NCBI GenBank assembly: GCA_026391595.1
Contig: JAPLDY010000010.1
Coordinates: forward strand, 1-38,192
DNA from: Bacteroidia bacterium
GTDB taxonomy: Bacteria; Bacteroidota; Bacteroidia; Bacteroidales; VadinHA17
DNA: 38,192 nucleotides
Reading direction: 5' to 3'
This document shows positions 16,804 to 25,747 of the stretch, piece by piece (the stretch's first letter is position 1; the number at the start of each line of letters is the position of its first letter). Under the pieces are notes generated by a model, which saw only the letters and a list, made by a program, of their open reading frames with translations, made no database searches and was not told the origin of the DNA. The translations under genes were made by a program, and so were the position numbers.

Positions 16804-18297
16804 CTATTGAACGACAACCATAGGCTTGTCGTTCTTCTTTTCAACCCTGTTCCCAAAGGTAAGATTCATTCCTAACCTGAGATGCAAAGTGTTCCAGCTG
16901 GAAGGAATATAATAAGTATACTTCCCTTTAGAAGTTATTTTATTCCAGGTTACAGGTATCCTGTCGGCAAGTAGATAAAACTGAAACCAACTCGGTTTGA
17001 ACGCAATGCCAAAACCCAGGTTATCGTACCTGTTATTCATTGCTGTATAGGCAATTGTCGTGGAGAATACATTCCTGATATTAAGATTGGCCGACAGGGT
17101 AAGAGCCTCCCTCATCTGCGACCCTATAAATTTAGTATAGGAAAGCACCCCTACTGAGAAATTTTTTGTGAGATTATAGCTCGCGCCAAGTGTGACTCCG
17201 AATGGAAGATAAGTTGTAAATGCTGACTTTGTATCTGTAAGCTTAAAAGATTTTTTAAGTGTATCAAGCAATTCAGTTCCAAGAGAGTCGAATGATATGT
17301 CTCTTTTATATACGTCAGACATATCGATACCACTAAACAGAAATTCACTCTTTGCCTTAAGGTTGGTAACATCCTTTTTCCATTTAATATAACCGAGGTC
17401 GGTTACCGCAGCTGAAATTTTGAACCTGTCGGTTATCTTATACTCAGCCCCTATATCTATACCAAATCCCAGGTTTTTTGTCTCAAGTAAATAATCTACT
17501 ATCTTTTTTACATCGATAACCGAATCATTCTTTTCAAACCTGCCTTTGTCGAATATTACAGAGTCAATGTAATTTTGTTCTGACAGATAAAAAGTCAATG
17601 GCGCGCTGAAATGTGCATCCAGGTCGGCGTTTAATGTGTGAGTATAATCGTCATTTACATTGATCCCCAGTGATTTGTTGTCTATTGAGAAAGCAGCTAT
17701 TCCGAATAATGCCTTTACCCTTACACCGATCCTCAGATCATTGGTAAAGTTCTTTGAAAAGCCCAGTCCGGCCTCCCTGTAATATTTTGCATCGCCCCTG
17801 AGCGAAGAGAGGTCTATGGTCTTGCCTAAAAACTGTTCGTTGCCCTCAAATCCAAGGCGTAAAATATTGCCCGGAAGAGAAATATTCGCATCAAATCGTT
17901 CATTAATATCAAGAGAAATATAAAGATCCTTACCCACAGCAAAGCCGAGTCCGAAAAGCTGAACCAATCCTTCGGTCTCAAATGAGTTCACATCCTTGAT
18001 CTTTTTTATAAACTCTTTCGGATCATAGTCGGGATGAAAAATTGTGATCAGAGAATCAGTTGCTGCTCCTTTTATGATGACATCAGAAAAATTGACAAAA
18101 TTATTGTTGATATTCAGATTGATACCTGAAATAACCGGTAGTCCAATATATAATGAGTTTGAAGGCCGCAGTGCCGGGTTAAGGAGATGGTTCTGCGGCA
18201 GATTCATATAATACATAACCTGGCTGTTCTGTGCCGCCGAATCAATAGCAATCGCGGCGAGCAGCGTAACCAGAATATATTTTAATTTCCTGATCAT
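16804..18297 (-). CDS. DUF5723-type outer-membrane beta-barrel protein
   Basis: A 497-residue protein with a signal peptide ending near DSAAQ (residues 19-23), then the conserved-looking opening MYYMNLPQNHLLNPALRPSN. Alternating polar/hydrophobic strands run throughout. Features such as LGFGIDIGAEYKITDRFKIS and a final LRLGMNLTFGNRV strand fit an outer-membrane barrel of the DUF5723 family; the NPA motif also recalls PorV/PorP-like barrels. The function is unknown. Its ATG overlaps the stop of the upstream lipoprotein gene by 4 bases (18294-18297), so it is the last gene of a three-gene operon. I am fairly sure of the barrel call and less sure of the exact family. Confidence 0.75.
   Translation of the reverse strand: MIRKLKYILVTLLAAIAIDSAAQNSQVMYYMNLPQNHLLNPALRPSNSLYIGLPVISGINLNINNNFVNFSDVIIKGAATDSLITIFHPDYDPKEFIKKIKDVNSFETEGLVQLFGLGFAVGKDLYISLDINERFDANISLPGNILRLGFEGNEQFLGKTIDLSSLRGDAKYYREAGLGFSKNFTNDLRIGVRVKALFGIAAFSIDNKSLGINVNDDYTHTLNADLDAHFSAPLTFYLSEQNYIDSVIFDKGRFEKNDSVIDVKKIVDYLLETKNLGFGIDIGAEYKITDRFKISAAVTDLGYIKWKKDVTNLKAKSEFLFSGIDMSDVYKRDISFDSLGTELLDTLKKSFKLTDTKSAFTTYLPFGVTLGASYNLTKNFSVGVLSYTKFIGSQMREALTLSANLNIRNVFSTTIAYTAMNNRYDNLGFGIAFKPSWFQFYLLADRIPVTWNKITSKGKYTYYIPSSWNTLHLRLGMNLTFGNRVEKKNDKPMVVVQ
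16810..16840 (+). terminator. Possible mlaF terminator inside the convergent coding region
   Basis: AACGACAA (16810-16817) and TTGTCGTT (16826-16833) form a perfect 8-base stem with an 8-base loop, followed by a pyrimidine run (CTTCTTT). It lies within the last codons of the minus-strand DUF5723 gene, so the same bases encode its C-terminus. The stem is modest in strength. Confidence 0.38.
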
Positions 18298-20327
18298 ATG
18301 AGGAGTATTGAGGTTCTTTTCAAATCAAATTTAATATCCGGTTTCAAAACAAGGGTTGCCTTAAAGTCAATCCCGTAATCGGAATAAATCTTTACATTTT
18401 TCGTTCCTCCGTCAGTGGTATTAAGGGTAAAGCAGAAAATGATCTTGTCGGCAACATCAATTGATGACCAGAATTTCCTGTCAATCTCAATTTTTGTTGA
18501 ACATGATTTAGGCTGTGTGACACGTCCGTTTGCATCAACTTCAGCAGGTTCAAGAATACTTATGGAATTCAGTGTGTCTACATTCTGAGAGGTAAGCGTA
18601 TCATAAAGGATCATGCTGACCGAGACTCCGAGCGGGAAACCGTTTTCAGCATCTAAGTCTATGCGCATGAACTGAAAGTCTTCAGGTCTGATGGGGCTGT
18701 CAGAGCTGTCACTTGTCTGCAGGAAGTTTTTTGTTGTATGTGTAAACTGAATGTTGTTCAAACTGAATTCCAAAGGCACTTCAATTTCAAGATCCCCGAT
18801 AAAGCGGCTGTCGCCGAAGATGTAATTATCTCTTTTCCCATTGTTCCCGTTTGGATTCATTACGGCAGATCCGGAATAGATAATTTTTTCCGGTGGCATT
18901 GAAACAAGTTCAGCCAGATCGGAGTTGATACTATTTATAGTGAAGAGAGTATCCTTATCTCTTTCAACCGGGGCCGCCGGATACCTGAAAAAGAAAGGAG
19001 CCAGGTTAAGAGATTGTGTCTTTGTCTTTCTATAACCCTTTGCCTGAAGATCTATCTTAATCGGAAGAGCAAAAGAATTTTTGTAATTCAATGTTATTGA
19101 AGGATTTGAAAAAAGGAACTCCCCTGTGATCTTATTAAGTGTTTCTTCAATTTTAAGATCAATATTGTCTTCTTCAATTGTTTCTGTCTTCTTTCCGAAA
19201 TATCCCTTAACATAGTCAAAGTTTGGATTAAGAAGACTCAGATCGAGGGAAATCTCATCGGTGCTCCTGAAATTGACCAGGTTGTTCTGGGAACTGATTT
19301 CAATCAGATATTCAACAGGCAGCATATTATAAGGATGTGAGGCAACACTCCCCAGGTTGATAGTCGAATTATCCAAGGAAATATTCCCGCTAAGCGGTAA
19401 TCCCGGATTTATTGTAAATAATTCAGAAATCGTATCATTGCCTATCTTTCCTGTAAGAAGAGTCAGAGAGATAGTTGATTTCAAAGGGGTGGAATTATTT
19501 ATCGTATAGGATAATTTCCCGGCAGTCATTTTAATCAGAGTAATTTCAACATCGTCTCCCGGGTCAAGTTCGACAGTATCAATATGATCGTCTTTAAGGG
19601 AAGGAAGCATTTGCGCAGGAATAATAATCCGCCCTGACTTTACTTTCATGTCCCGGCCTGTCATGCTTATTTCAAGATTTGATCCGTTCAGAGTCATTCC
19701 CGGACCGCCGCTGATAACAAAGGCGGCAGAAGTGTGATTCCTGATGATAGTAAGATCTGCAAGGTTTATTGAGGAAGTCCCTGTCTTTCCGGGATTAATT
19801 GCAGATATAACTGCAGGATTTCCAAGCTGCTGGCGCGGGGAGTTGTTGTAAATGGTTATTGTAATGTTATTTATAACTGCAGTAGTATTATTCTTAACCG
19901 TTATGTCGAGAGCTCCCTGGCTTAATGTGGCATTTTCGAAATTATTAAAAACCGGAAAGGGTATTTCACCTGCGGTAGTTATAGGAAAAATTGATCCGCT
20001 GAAAGGCGCCAGGCTTATTTCTCCAATGGCGTATGACTCGTTGAATGATACCATATCGTTAAGATCATAGTATTCCGACATTTTAAATTCGATCACCGAA
20101 TCTTTCCTGTAAACAAATCTTATAAACTTATCTTCATCAAAGATCACAGTGTCATTTGGAATACTCTTTATGTCACTGAGCGAGATATTACCTCTGATTG
20201 CAGAAATGCCAAATGTGGGCGACAAATGACCATTCCCCAACAGAGTGTCCATGTTATATTCTTTTATACACCCTGTAATTGCCAATGTTGCAGCCAACGA
20301 AATCAGAATTAACAATTTCCTTGCCAT
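18294..20327 (-). CDS. Large lipoprotein of unknown function
   Basis: A 677-residue lipoprotein. The signal MARKLLILISLAATLAITGC ends with lipobox Cys20. I chose the ATG at 20327, which leaves a 10-base gap after the upstream gene; a start at 20357 would add ten residues before the signal and overlap that gene by 20 bases. No domain is firmly recognised. The chain is rich in Asn, Ser, Thr, Ile and Leu and looks beta-rich. One stretch near 430-460 (FSNPSITLNYKNSFALPI) recalls LEA/WHy-type beta domains, where an NP motif is followed by a short polar/hydrophobic strand; this is a weak likeness. It is coupled to the DUF5723 barrel gene by an ATGA overlap, which suggests that the two proteins work together at the outer membrane. 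Confidence 0.7.
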   Translation of the reverse strand: MARKLLILISLAATLAITGCIKEYNMDTLLGNGHLSPTFGISAIRGNISLSDIKSIPNDTVIFDEDKFIRFVYRKDSVIEFKMSEYYDLNDMVSFNESYAIGEISLAPFSGSIFPITTAGEIPFPVFNNFENATLSQGALDITVKNNTTAVINNITITIYNNSPRQQLGNPAVISAINPGKTGTSSINLADLTIIRNHTSAAFVISGGPGMTLNGSNLEISMTGRDMKVKSGRIIIPAQMLPSLKDDHIDTVELDPGDDVEITLIKMTAGKLSYTINNSTPLKSTISLTLLTGKIGNDTISELFTINPGLPLSGNISLDNSTINLGSVASHPYNMLPVEYLIEISSQNNLVNFRSTDEISLDLSLLNPNFDYVKGYFGKKTETIEEDNIDLKIEETLNKITGEFLFSNPSITLNYKNSFALPIKIDLQAKGYRKTKTQSLNLAPFFFRYPAAPVERDKDTLFTINSINSDLAELVSMPPEKIIYSGSAVMNPNGNNGKRDNYIFGDSRFIGDLEIEVPLEFSLNNIQFTHTTKNFLQTSDSSDSPIRPEDFQFMRIDLDAENGFPLGVSVSMILYDTLTSQNVDTLNSISILEPAEVDANGRVTQPKSCSTKIEIDRKFWSSIDVADKIIFCFTLNTTDGGTKNVKIYSDYGIDFKATLVLKPDIKFDLKRTSILLI

Positions 20328-20337
20328 GCCTGTATTA

Positions 20338-23013
20338 TTAGTTAATTTCTGTATCAAGCTTGTAATTATAAAGGAATCTGTTGGTCCCCCCTACTATAAG
20401 GTGCCAGCCGCTTCTGTCCGACAGCTTCCCTATTGAAAACATCGATGCTCCCCTGAGCGGGAAGCCATTCATGGTTTTTCCGTTCCTGTCGATAAGATAA
20501 ATAAGGTCATTATTTATATCAAAAACCCCTGTCTTCCTGTCAGAGGCTGAAAATATAAAATTAATAGGCCCTCCAAGATTGTCAGAGCCGAATTCTCTGG
20601 TAAACATTTCAGATCCGTTATGATTATAAAGATACAATATCCCCCTGTCAATAAAAATATATTCGCCAAAACCATCACCATTTACGTCAAAAATATCGAA
20701 TGAATGGTCAACAGAAAACTGTCTCAAGGCTGTTTTCTTTACGCTCCCGTCGAAAAATATATTCTGAATTGTGCCGTCAGGTGATGTGCATACAACTGAC
20801 GGTTTGGAGCCGGCAACCAGACGGATTGCAGATTTTGCGGCTCTGGTGACAGGTTCTCGCAGGGTAAGCCTTGTGTTACCCGTCCGGTCGATAAAATATA
20901 CTGAAGTCTCATCTGAAATTATGAGGTAATCCTTGCCTGATATCCGTAACCACGATATCTCAGATTTTACCTGACTATTGGTTCTGAAAGGCTTCCAGCC
21001 TTTAACAACATTGCCATTTATATCATAAGCATAAACAAGCTTGTCGTCACCTGAAATAAGGAGCCTGTAATTCCGGTTATTGTCATAATCAAACAGGGCA
21101 AGTGAGTTTGTAGCAGGGGACCTGAGCCTTACCGGGTACCTTTCGACATAATTTCCGTTCCTGTCTAAAAGATGGAGGTAATTCCTTCCTGAAAAAAGCA
21201 GCTGTAATTTGTCATTTTTCAGATAATCAACCATGTAAACAGATCCATTTATCCTTTCAGACAGGGGAACTTTCCAAAGAACTCTTCCAGCTGCGTTTAT
21301 CAGGTATGCGTAGTTGTTCATGTCCTGGATGAATATCTCCTTTGCACCGGTGATATGATTCGTGAAAAAGAAGGGCTTGATGGCTGCGACGGTATCAAGA
21401 AGCGTCTCCCATTCGGTTTTCGATTCATCCCTGGTCTCTTCCCTGAACCTGACTGACAGACTGTTATAAAGCATGTTGTTGCTTGTAACAAACTGATATC
21501 CTACAGCCTGTATCTTATTTAATGAAGCCATGTTTGATTTCAGTGATCGTACAAGGTCTTCACCAAGCCAGCGTGCAAGATAATCTACAGCATGCGAAGG
21601 CACAGAATAAAAGAAGTAGCCGGCAATACTGGGAAGTGTGCTTTCAAAATCACGGTACGTTATATCGTTGGCCAGAGTTTTATTCAGAAGATTGTCATAA
21701 AGCAGCCTTGAAACGGTAATATAGGAGCTGCCGGTGATCATGTAATTGTCGTAAAATGCAAACCATGAGTCATCAAAGTTTTCTGCAAAACCAGGCATCA
21801 GGGCTGAGTTAAAACCCTTATATGGAGTAATGTAAACCGGAATTTTAATCTGTTCGTCGGGTTGGAAATAGTGTATATTTTCACTTCCGGCCAGAATGCT
21901 GAAATTGTCAAGGAATATTTTTTCAGCATATACCCTGTTCTTCAACTCATATATTATCAGTGAATTATCGTCTATTGGCCTCTCTTTAATATCAATATAG
22001 GCTTTTGTTATTTCTTCGCCTATATAAGACCCGAGCTTTTGTGCAAGTTCGCCTGCTTTTGTGTTTGAATTTTCGCTGCCGGTAAACTTTGGATTCACGA
22101 CTGATTTTAAAAAAACTGTCGCTGAGGGAAGAATCTTATAGGTATGAAAAAGACCCGGAGTTGCCGACTTATATTTGAACAGGTATTGTGCCGGATCTGT
22201 GCTTTCGGTATAGCCGCTGAGAACAAGATCATTATCGCTCAGATAGATATCACCGCCGCAACATCCGGCAAGTTTCCCGATTTTTTGAACCAGGTCGGCG
22301 CGTTCTTCTTTGAAAAAAGGTCTCAACAGAGGCGGCAGATTCTTAAAAACCAAAAATATCTTATCTTCATTTTTCCCTGATGCCTGAAGTACTTTTATGA
22401 ATCCCGGCTGGTTCCTTATATCATTATCACGGGTGGTCTGAATAATTGATTCCCTGATTAGCTTTTCAGATGTTGTGCAGAGCAGCAGACCATGAACAAG
22501 AGATATAAAAACAGTATCGTTCCTGCTATTAATATTGTAAGGCATAATTAAAACCTCATTGGAAAAAATGCTTTTTTCATTTATGGTTTTAATGCCCGAC
22601 ATTTTGAGAATATCCTTTATCTGCTTTGACCTGACATCGGACATAACAGCCATTGAAATGAGTGGATGAAGAATGCCAGTACCTGATAAGTGAAAAGAGA
22701 TCAGCGCAGAATTACCGCTTAATATTTTCTTGCAGGCAGGCTTATTAAGCTGATCAGCAAGAAACCTGATCTTTCTGTTATAGTTTTCAAATTCCTTTAT
22801 TTTACCAATCTCCCCCATCAGCCCTTGTCCACTCGTAAGAGAGTTTACAAAACTCTGAAGGTCAATGGTTTCAATAACTGCAACTGCTTTTGGCGATACT
22901 GCTTTATAAGGATCGGTCAGAAGAGTCGTCCTTCCCTTCTGAAGAAAATAGCCCAGCATAACGAGACCTAAGATCAGGATTGTAACTGAAACGACAGCAA
23001 TTCTTTTTCTCAC
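20338..23013 (-). CDS. Membrane-anchored periplasmic protein with beta-propeller-like C-terminus
   Basis: An 891-residue protein. A single N-terminal helix (about 5-24) should anchor it in the inner membrane with the rest in the periplasm. The first 500 or so residues resemble DUF3352-type proteins by general pattern (AVAVIETIDLQSFV near 43-56; a weak likeness). From about residue 560 to the end there are repeats of the form LLDRNGN, AYDINGN, FIDRTGN, IFDVNGDGFGEYIFID and LIDRNGK, as in PQQ-like or FG-GAP/VCBS beta-propellers. The start codon is GTG at 23013; no ATG is available upstream in frame, and a stop occurs at 23041-23043. A -7 element lies 29-36 bases upstream. It is the first gene of the operon with the lipoprotein and barrel. 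Confidence 0.72.
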   Translation of the reverse strand: MRKRIAVVSVTILILGLVMLGYFLQKGRTTLLTDPYKAVSPKAVAVIETIDLQSFVNSLTSGQGLMGEIGKIKEFENYNRKIRFLADQLNKPACKKILSGNSALISFHLSGTGILHPLISMAVMSDVRSKQIKDILKMSGIKTINEKSIFSNEVLIMPYNINSRNDTVFISLVHGLLLCTTSEKLIRESIIQTTRDNDIRNQPGFIKVLQASGKNEDKIFLVFKNLPPLLRPFFKEERADLVQKIGKLAGCCGGDIYLSDNDLVLSGYTESTDPAQYLFKYKSATPGLFHTYKILPSATVFLKSVVNPKFTGSENSNTKAGELAQKLGSYIGEEITKAYIDIKERPIDDNSLIIYELKNRVYAEKIFLDNFSILAGSENIHYFQPDEQIKIPVYITPYKGFNSALMPGFAENFDDSWFAFYDNYMITGSSYITVSRLLYDNLLNKTLANDITYRDFESTLPSIAGYFFYSVPSHAVDYLARWLGEDLVRSLKSNMASLNKIQAVGYQFVTSNNMLYNSLSVRFREETRDESKTEWETLLDTVAAIKPFFFTNHITGAKEIFIQDMNNYAYLINAAGRVLWKVPLSERINGSVYMVDYLKNDKLQLLFSGRNYLHLLDRNGNYVERYPVRLRSPATNSLALFDYDNNRNYRLLISGDDKLVYAYDINGNVVKGWKPFRTNSQVKSEISWLRISGKDYLIISDETSVYFIDRTGNTRLTLREPVTRAAKSAIRLVAGSKPSVVCTSPDGTIQNIFFDGSVKKTALRQFSVDHSFDIFDVNGDGFGEYIFIDRGILYLYNHNGSEMFTREFGSDNLGGPINFIFSASDRKTGVFDINNDLIYLIDRNGKTMNGFPLRGASMFSIGKLSDRSGWHLIVGGTNRFLYNYKLDTEIN

Positions 23014-23041
23014 CGGAGGAGCTTTATTTATTGATCCCTTT

Positions 23042-23049
23042 CAAAATTA
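23042..23049 (-). promoter_or_regulatory. Bacteroidota -7 element for the three-gene envelope operon
   Basis: On the minus strand this reads TAATTTTG, an exact TAnnTTTG match. Transcription would start near 23035, about 20 bases before the GTG start at 23013, which supports that start. No -33 TTG is seen at 19-20 bases. Confidence 0.48.
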
Positions 23050-23179
23050 TGAAATAATAAACAACATTAGAATACAAACGGAGAACAACAAGGTTATATT
23101 TCCCAACAGTCAGGAGTGCATTTCCATTTTTACCGGAAATACTTTTTACTATTTTTATGAATTCTTACAGCATGACCAA

Positions 23180-25588
23180 ATGAAATACCTCATTTTCGTC
23201 TTTTTATTGTTTTCCTTCCTGTTTTCACCCTGCTTATCACAAATCGTTACAATAGTCGACGGTGAGGATCGCAGGCCTGTTCCCGATGTTGTGATCCTGA
23301 ACTTTTCAAGGACAAAATATATTTATTCCAACAAATCAGGGAAAGCTGATATTTCAATATTCAGCGGAGAAAAAGTTATTTGTTTTCAGCATTTCACCTA
23401 CGAAAGAGTATGTTTTACTTTCGATGAACTGATCAATGCAGGCTTTGAGGTGAGGCTGACAAAAAAAGTATTCTCAATTGAAGAGTTTGTTATTTCAGCA
23501 AGCCGCCACGAAGAAAGCAGAGACCAGGTGCCAAATCGGGTGACTTCCATCACCAAGCCGGTCTTGCAGATTCAGAATCCGCAGACAGCCGCTGATCTCA
23601 TTGGCCTCTCCGATGAAGTATTCGTACAGAAGAGCCAGCTCGGAGGGGGAAGTCCCATAATAAGGGGGTTCGCAACCAACCGTGTGCTGATAGTTGTTGA
23701 CGGGGTAAGAATGAATAATGCTATATACAGGGAAGGCAATATTCAGAATGTGATCTCACTTGATCCCGCCTCTCTTGAATCTACAGAAATAATTTTTGGC
23801 CCGGGAGCCGTTGTTTATGGCAGTGATGCTATCGGAGGGGTTATGGATTTCCACACTAAGGATGCCTTGTTTTCAGGCGGTAAGAAACCATTCTTTAAAG
23901 TCGATGCGCTATCACGTTTTTCGTCTGCAGATATGGAAAAAACATTCCATTTTGATTTCAATGCAGGGACAAAAAAGATTGCATTCCTGACAAGTGTCAG
24001 CTGGTCGGACTATGATGACCTCAGGATGGGCTCAAGGAAAAATGACAGTTATTTGCGTCCGGAATATGCCACACGAATCAATGGTCAGGATTCGGTCGTC
24101 GCAAATTCTGATCCGCGGGTACAGGTAAATTCAGGTTATTCGCAGCTGAATACCATGAATAAGCTGCGGTTCATGCTTACCCCGGATATTGAACTGGCTG
24201 TTGCGAACCATTATTCACATCTGTCAGATGTCCCCAGGTATGACAGGCTGATACAGTACAAATCAGGGAAACTGAGATATGCTGACTGGTATTACGGCCC
24301 CCAGGTGTGGATGATGAACAATATAGAACTTACAATAAATAAGAAGAATGTAATTTTTGACGAAGCCCGTATTACCGCTGCACATCAGAACTATATGGAG
24401 AGCCGCCACGACCGGAGTTTTGGCAAATCATTCTTCAATGAACAAACTGAAAAACTGACTATATTTTCTCTCAACCTCGATTTCTATAAAAACCTTAAAA
24501 ACTTAAACGAACTGATATATTATGGATTTGAATTTGTCACCAATGATATAAGGTCTGAAGCGCAGGTAAGAGATATTATAACGGATATTGCTCTCCCTGC
24601 CGGTTCAAGATATCCCAATGGAGAAAATAATTACAACAGTCTTTCATTATATACAGGATATAAGAACAATCTCACAGAAAAATTTACCCTGAATACTGGT
24701 CTGAGATATAACTATGTAACCTTAAACTCGAAGATTGCTGATAACTCATACTACGATTTCCCTTTTACCAAAATAAATATTTACAATGGTGCTCTTACCG
24801 GATCGGCGGGAATGATCTGCAGGGTCAATAAAAAGCTGCATGCCAGCCTCAATGCTTCGTCCGGGTTCAGGGCGCCGAATCTCGACGATGCCGGTAAGGT
24901 TTTTGATTCGGCACCCGGCGTGGTGGTTGTCCCTAATCCTGATCTGAAACCTGAATATGCCTGGAATATTGATCTTAGTGTTTCAAAAGAATTCGGGGAT
25001 ATTCTGCATGCAGAGCTTACTGCATTTCATACCTGGCTGACAAATGCCATGACCAGAAATGACTTTCTTTTCAACGGGCAGGATTCAATCATTTATCTGG
25101 GGGAATTAAGCAAAGTCGAAGCTATGACCAACAGTGGTTCAGCGAGGGTTTATGGCTTTAATATCAATATGCAGGTCAATATATTAAGGTCCTTATCACT
25201 TAAGTCCGCCCTTAATCTGACCGAGGGATATGAAGAGAACGGCGATCCGCTAAGGCATGCTGTTCCCCTGTTTGGTTCCACACATCTTATCTTCAACACA
25301 GGAAGGTTCGATGCAGATTTTTATTCAAGCTATAACGGGGCAAAAAAGTTCAAAAAGATGGCTCCTTCTGAAATTGAAAAACCCTATATGTATGCCACTG
25401 ATGAAAACGGGAATCCGTGGTCGCCCGGATGGTCAACGCTTAATTTAAAGATGTCGTACCGGTTTCTGAACAGAATAACTTTTATGGCTGGAGTGGAAAA
25501 CATTCTTGATCTGAGATATCGTCCTTATTCTTCAGGGATTGCAGCTGCCGGACGGAATTTCATGGCTTCCCTCCGGCTTGAGTTATAA
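23180..25588 (+). CDS. TonB-dependent outer-membrane receptor
   Basis: An 802-residue receptor. A signal peptide ends near CLSQ (residue 21). A carboxypeptidase-regulatory-like domain follows (about 22-95), then the plug domain with GGGSPIIRGFATNRVLIVVD and GVRMNNAIYREG (about 154-186), then a 22-strand-type barrel ending in an aromatic/hydrophobic strand (FMASLRLEL). The plug motifs resemble haem/haemoglobin-type siderophore receptors, but the substrate cannot be read from sequence. It imports a ligand across the outer membrane using TonB energy. It stands alone, divergent from the envelope operon, and is followed by two hairpins. No clear promoter was found in the 166-base upstream gap; near matches TATATTTC (23095) and TATTTTTA (about 23150) lack the final G. 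Confidence 0.93.
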   Translation: MKYLIFVFLLFSFLFSPCLSQIVTIVDGEDRRPVPDVVILNFSRTKYIYSNKSGKADISIFSGEKVICFQHFTYERVCFTFDELINAGFEVRLTKKVFSIEEFVISASRHEESRDQVPNRVTSITKPVLQIQNPQTAADLIGLSDEVFVQKSQLGGGSPIIRGFATNRVLIVVDGVRMNNAIYREGNIQNVISLDPASLESTEIIFGPGAVVYGSDAIGGVMDFHTKDALFSGGKKPFFKVDALSRFSSADMEKTFHFDFNAGTKKIAFLTSVSWSDYDDLRMGSRKNDSYLRPEYATRINGQDSVVANSDPRVQVNSGYSQLNTMNKLRFMLTPDIELAVANHYSHLSDVPRYDRLIQYKSGKLRYADWYYGPQVWMMNNIELTINKKNVIFDEARITAAHQNYMESRHDRSFGKSFFNEQTEKLTIFSLNLDFYKNLKNLNELIYYGFEFVTNDIRSEAQVRDIITDIALPAGSRYPNGENNYNSLSLYTGYKNNLTEKFTLNTGLRYNYVTLNSKIADNSYYDFPFTKINIYNGALTGSAGMICRVNKKLHASLNASSGFRAPNLDDAGKVFDSAPGVVVVPNPDLKPEYAWNIDLSVSKEFGDILHAELTAFHTWLTNAMTRNDFLFNGQDSIIYLGELSKVEAMTNSGSARVYGFNINMQVNILRSLSLKSALNLTEGYEENGDPLRHAVPLFGSTHLIFNTGRFDADFYSSYNGAKKFKKMAPSEIEKPYMYATDENGNPWSPGWSTLNLKMSYRFLNRITFMAGVENILDLRYRPYSSGIAAAGRNFMASLRLEL

Positions 25589-25713
25589 CTAAAAACAGTT
25601 GATTTTTCAATGAAATGCGGGAAAATCCTCTCAAAAAAGAGAGTTTTGGCACGCATTTTGAACTTCTACAGTTACACAGTCAATCTCAATCATATACTTG
25701 ATCCTTCAAGTTC

Positions 25714-25747
25714 AGCCAGGCCCCAAAAAGCCTGGCTTTCATTTTTA
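25714..25747 (+). terminator. Intrinsic terminator after the TonB receptor gene
   Basis: AGCCAGGC (25714-25721) and GCCTGGCT (25730-25737) form a perfect 8-base stem with an 8-base loop, followed by TTCATTTTTAT. A weaker hairpin, CTCTC (25628-25632) / GAGAG (25639-25643) followed by TTTT, lies between it and the receptor stop. The T-rich tail is only on the plus-strand side. Confidence 0.75.

Noticed and set aside
23095-23157. Possible -7 elements for the TonB receptor (TATATTTC near 23095, TATTTTTA near 23150)
   Set aside because: Each lacks the final G of TAnnTTTG, and neither has a TTG at the right distance, so no promoter is called.
25647-25662. Sigma-54-like site TGGCAC-N5-TTGAA
   Set aside because: The -12 element lacks its essential GC, and no plus-strand gene follows before the terminator and the convergent trpS gene.
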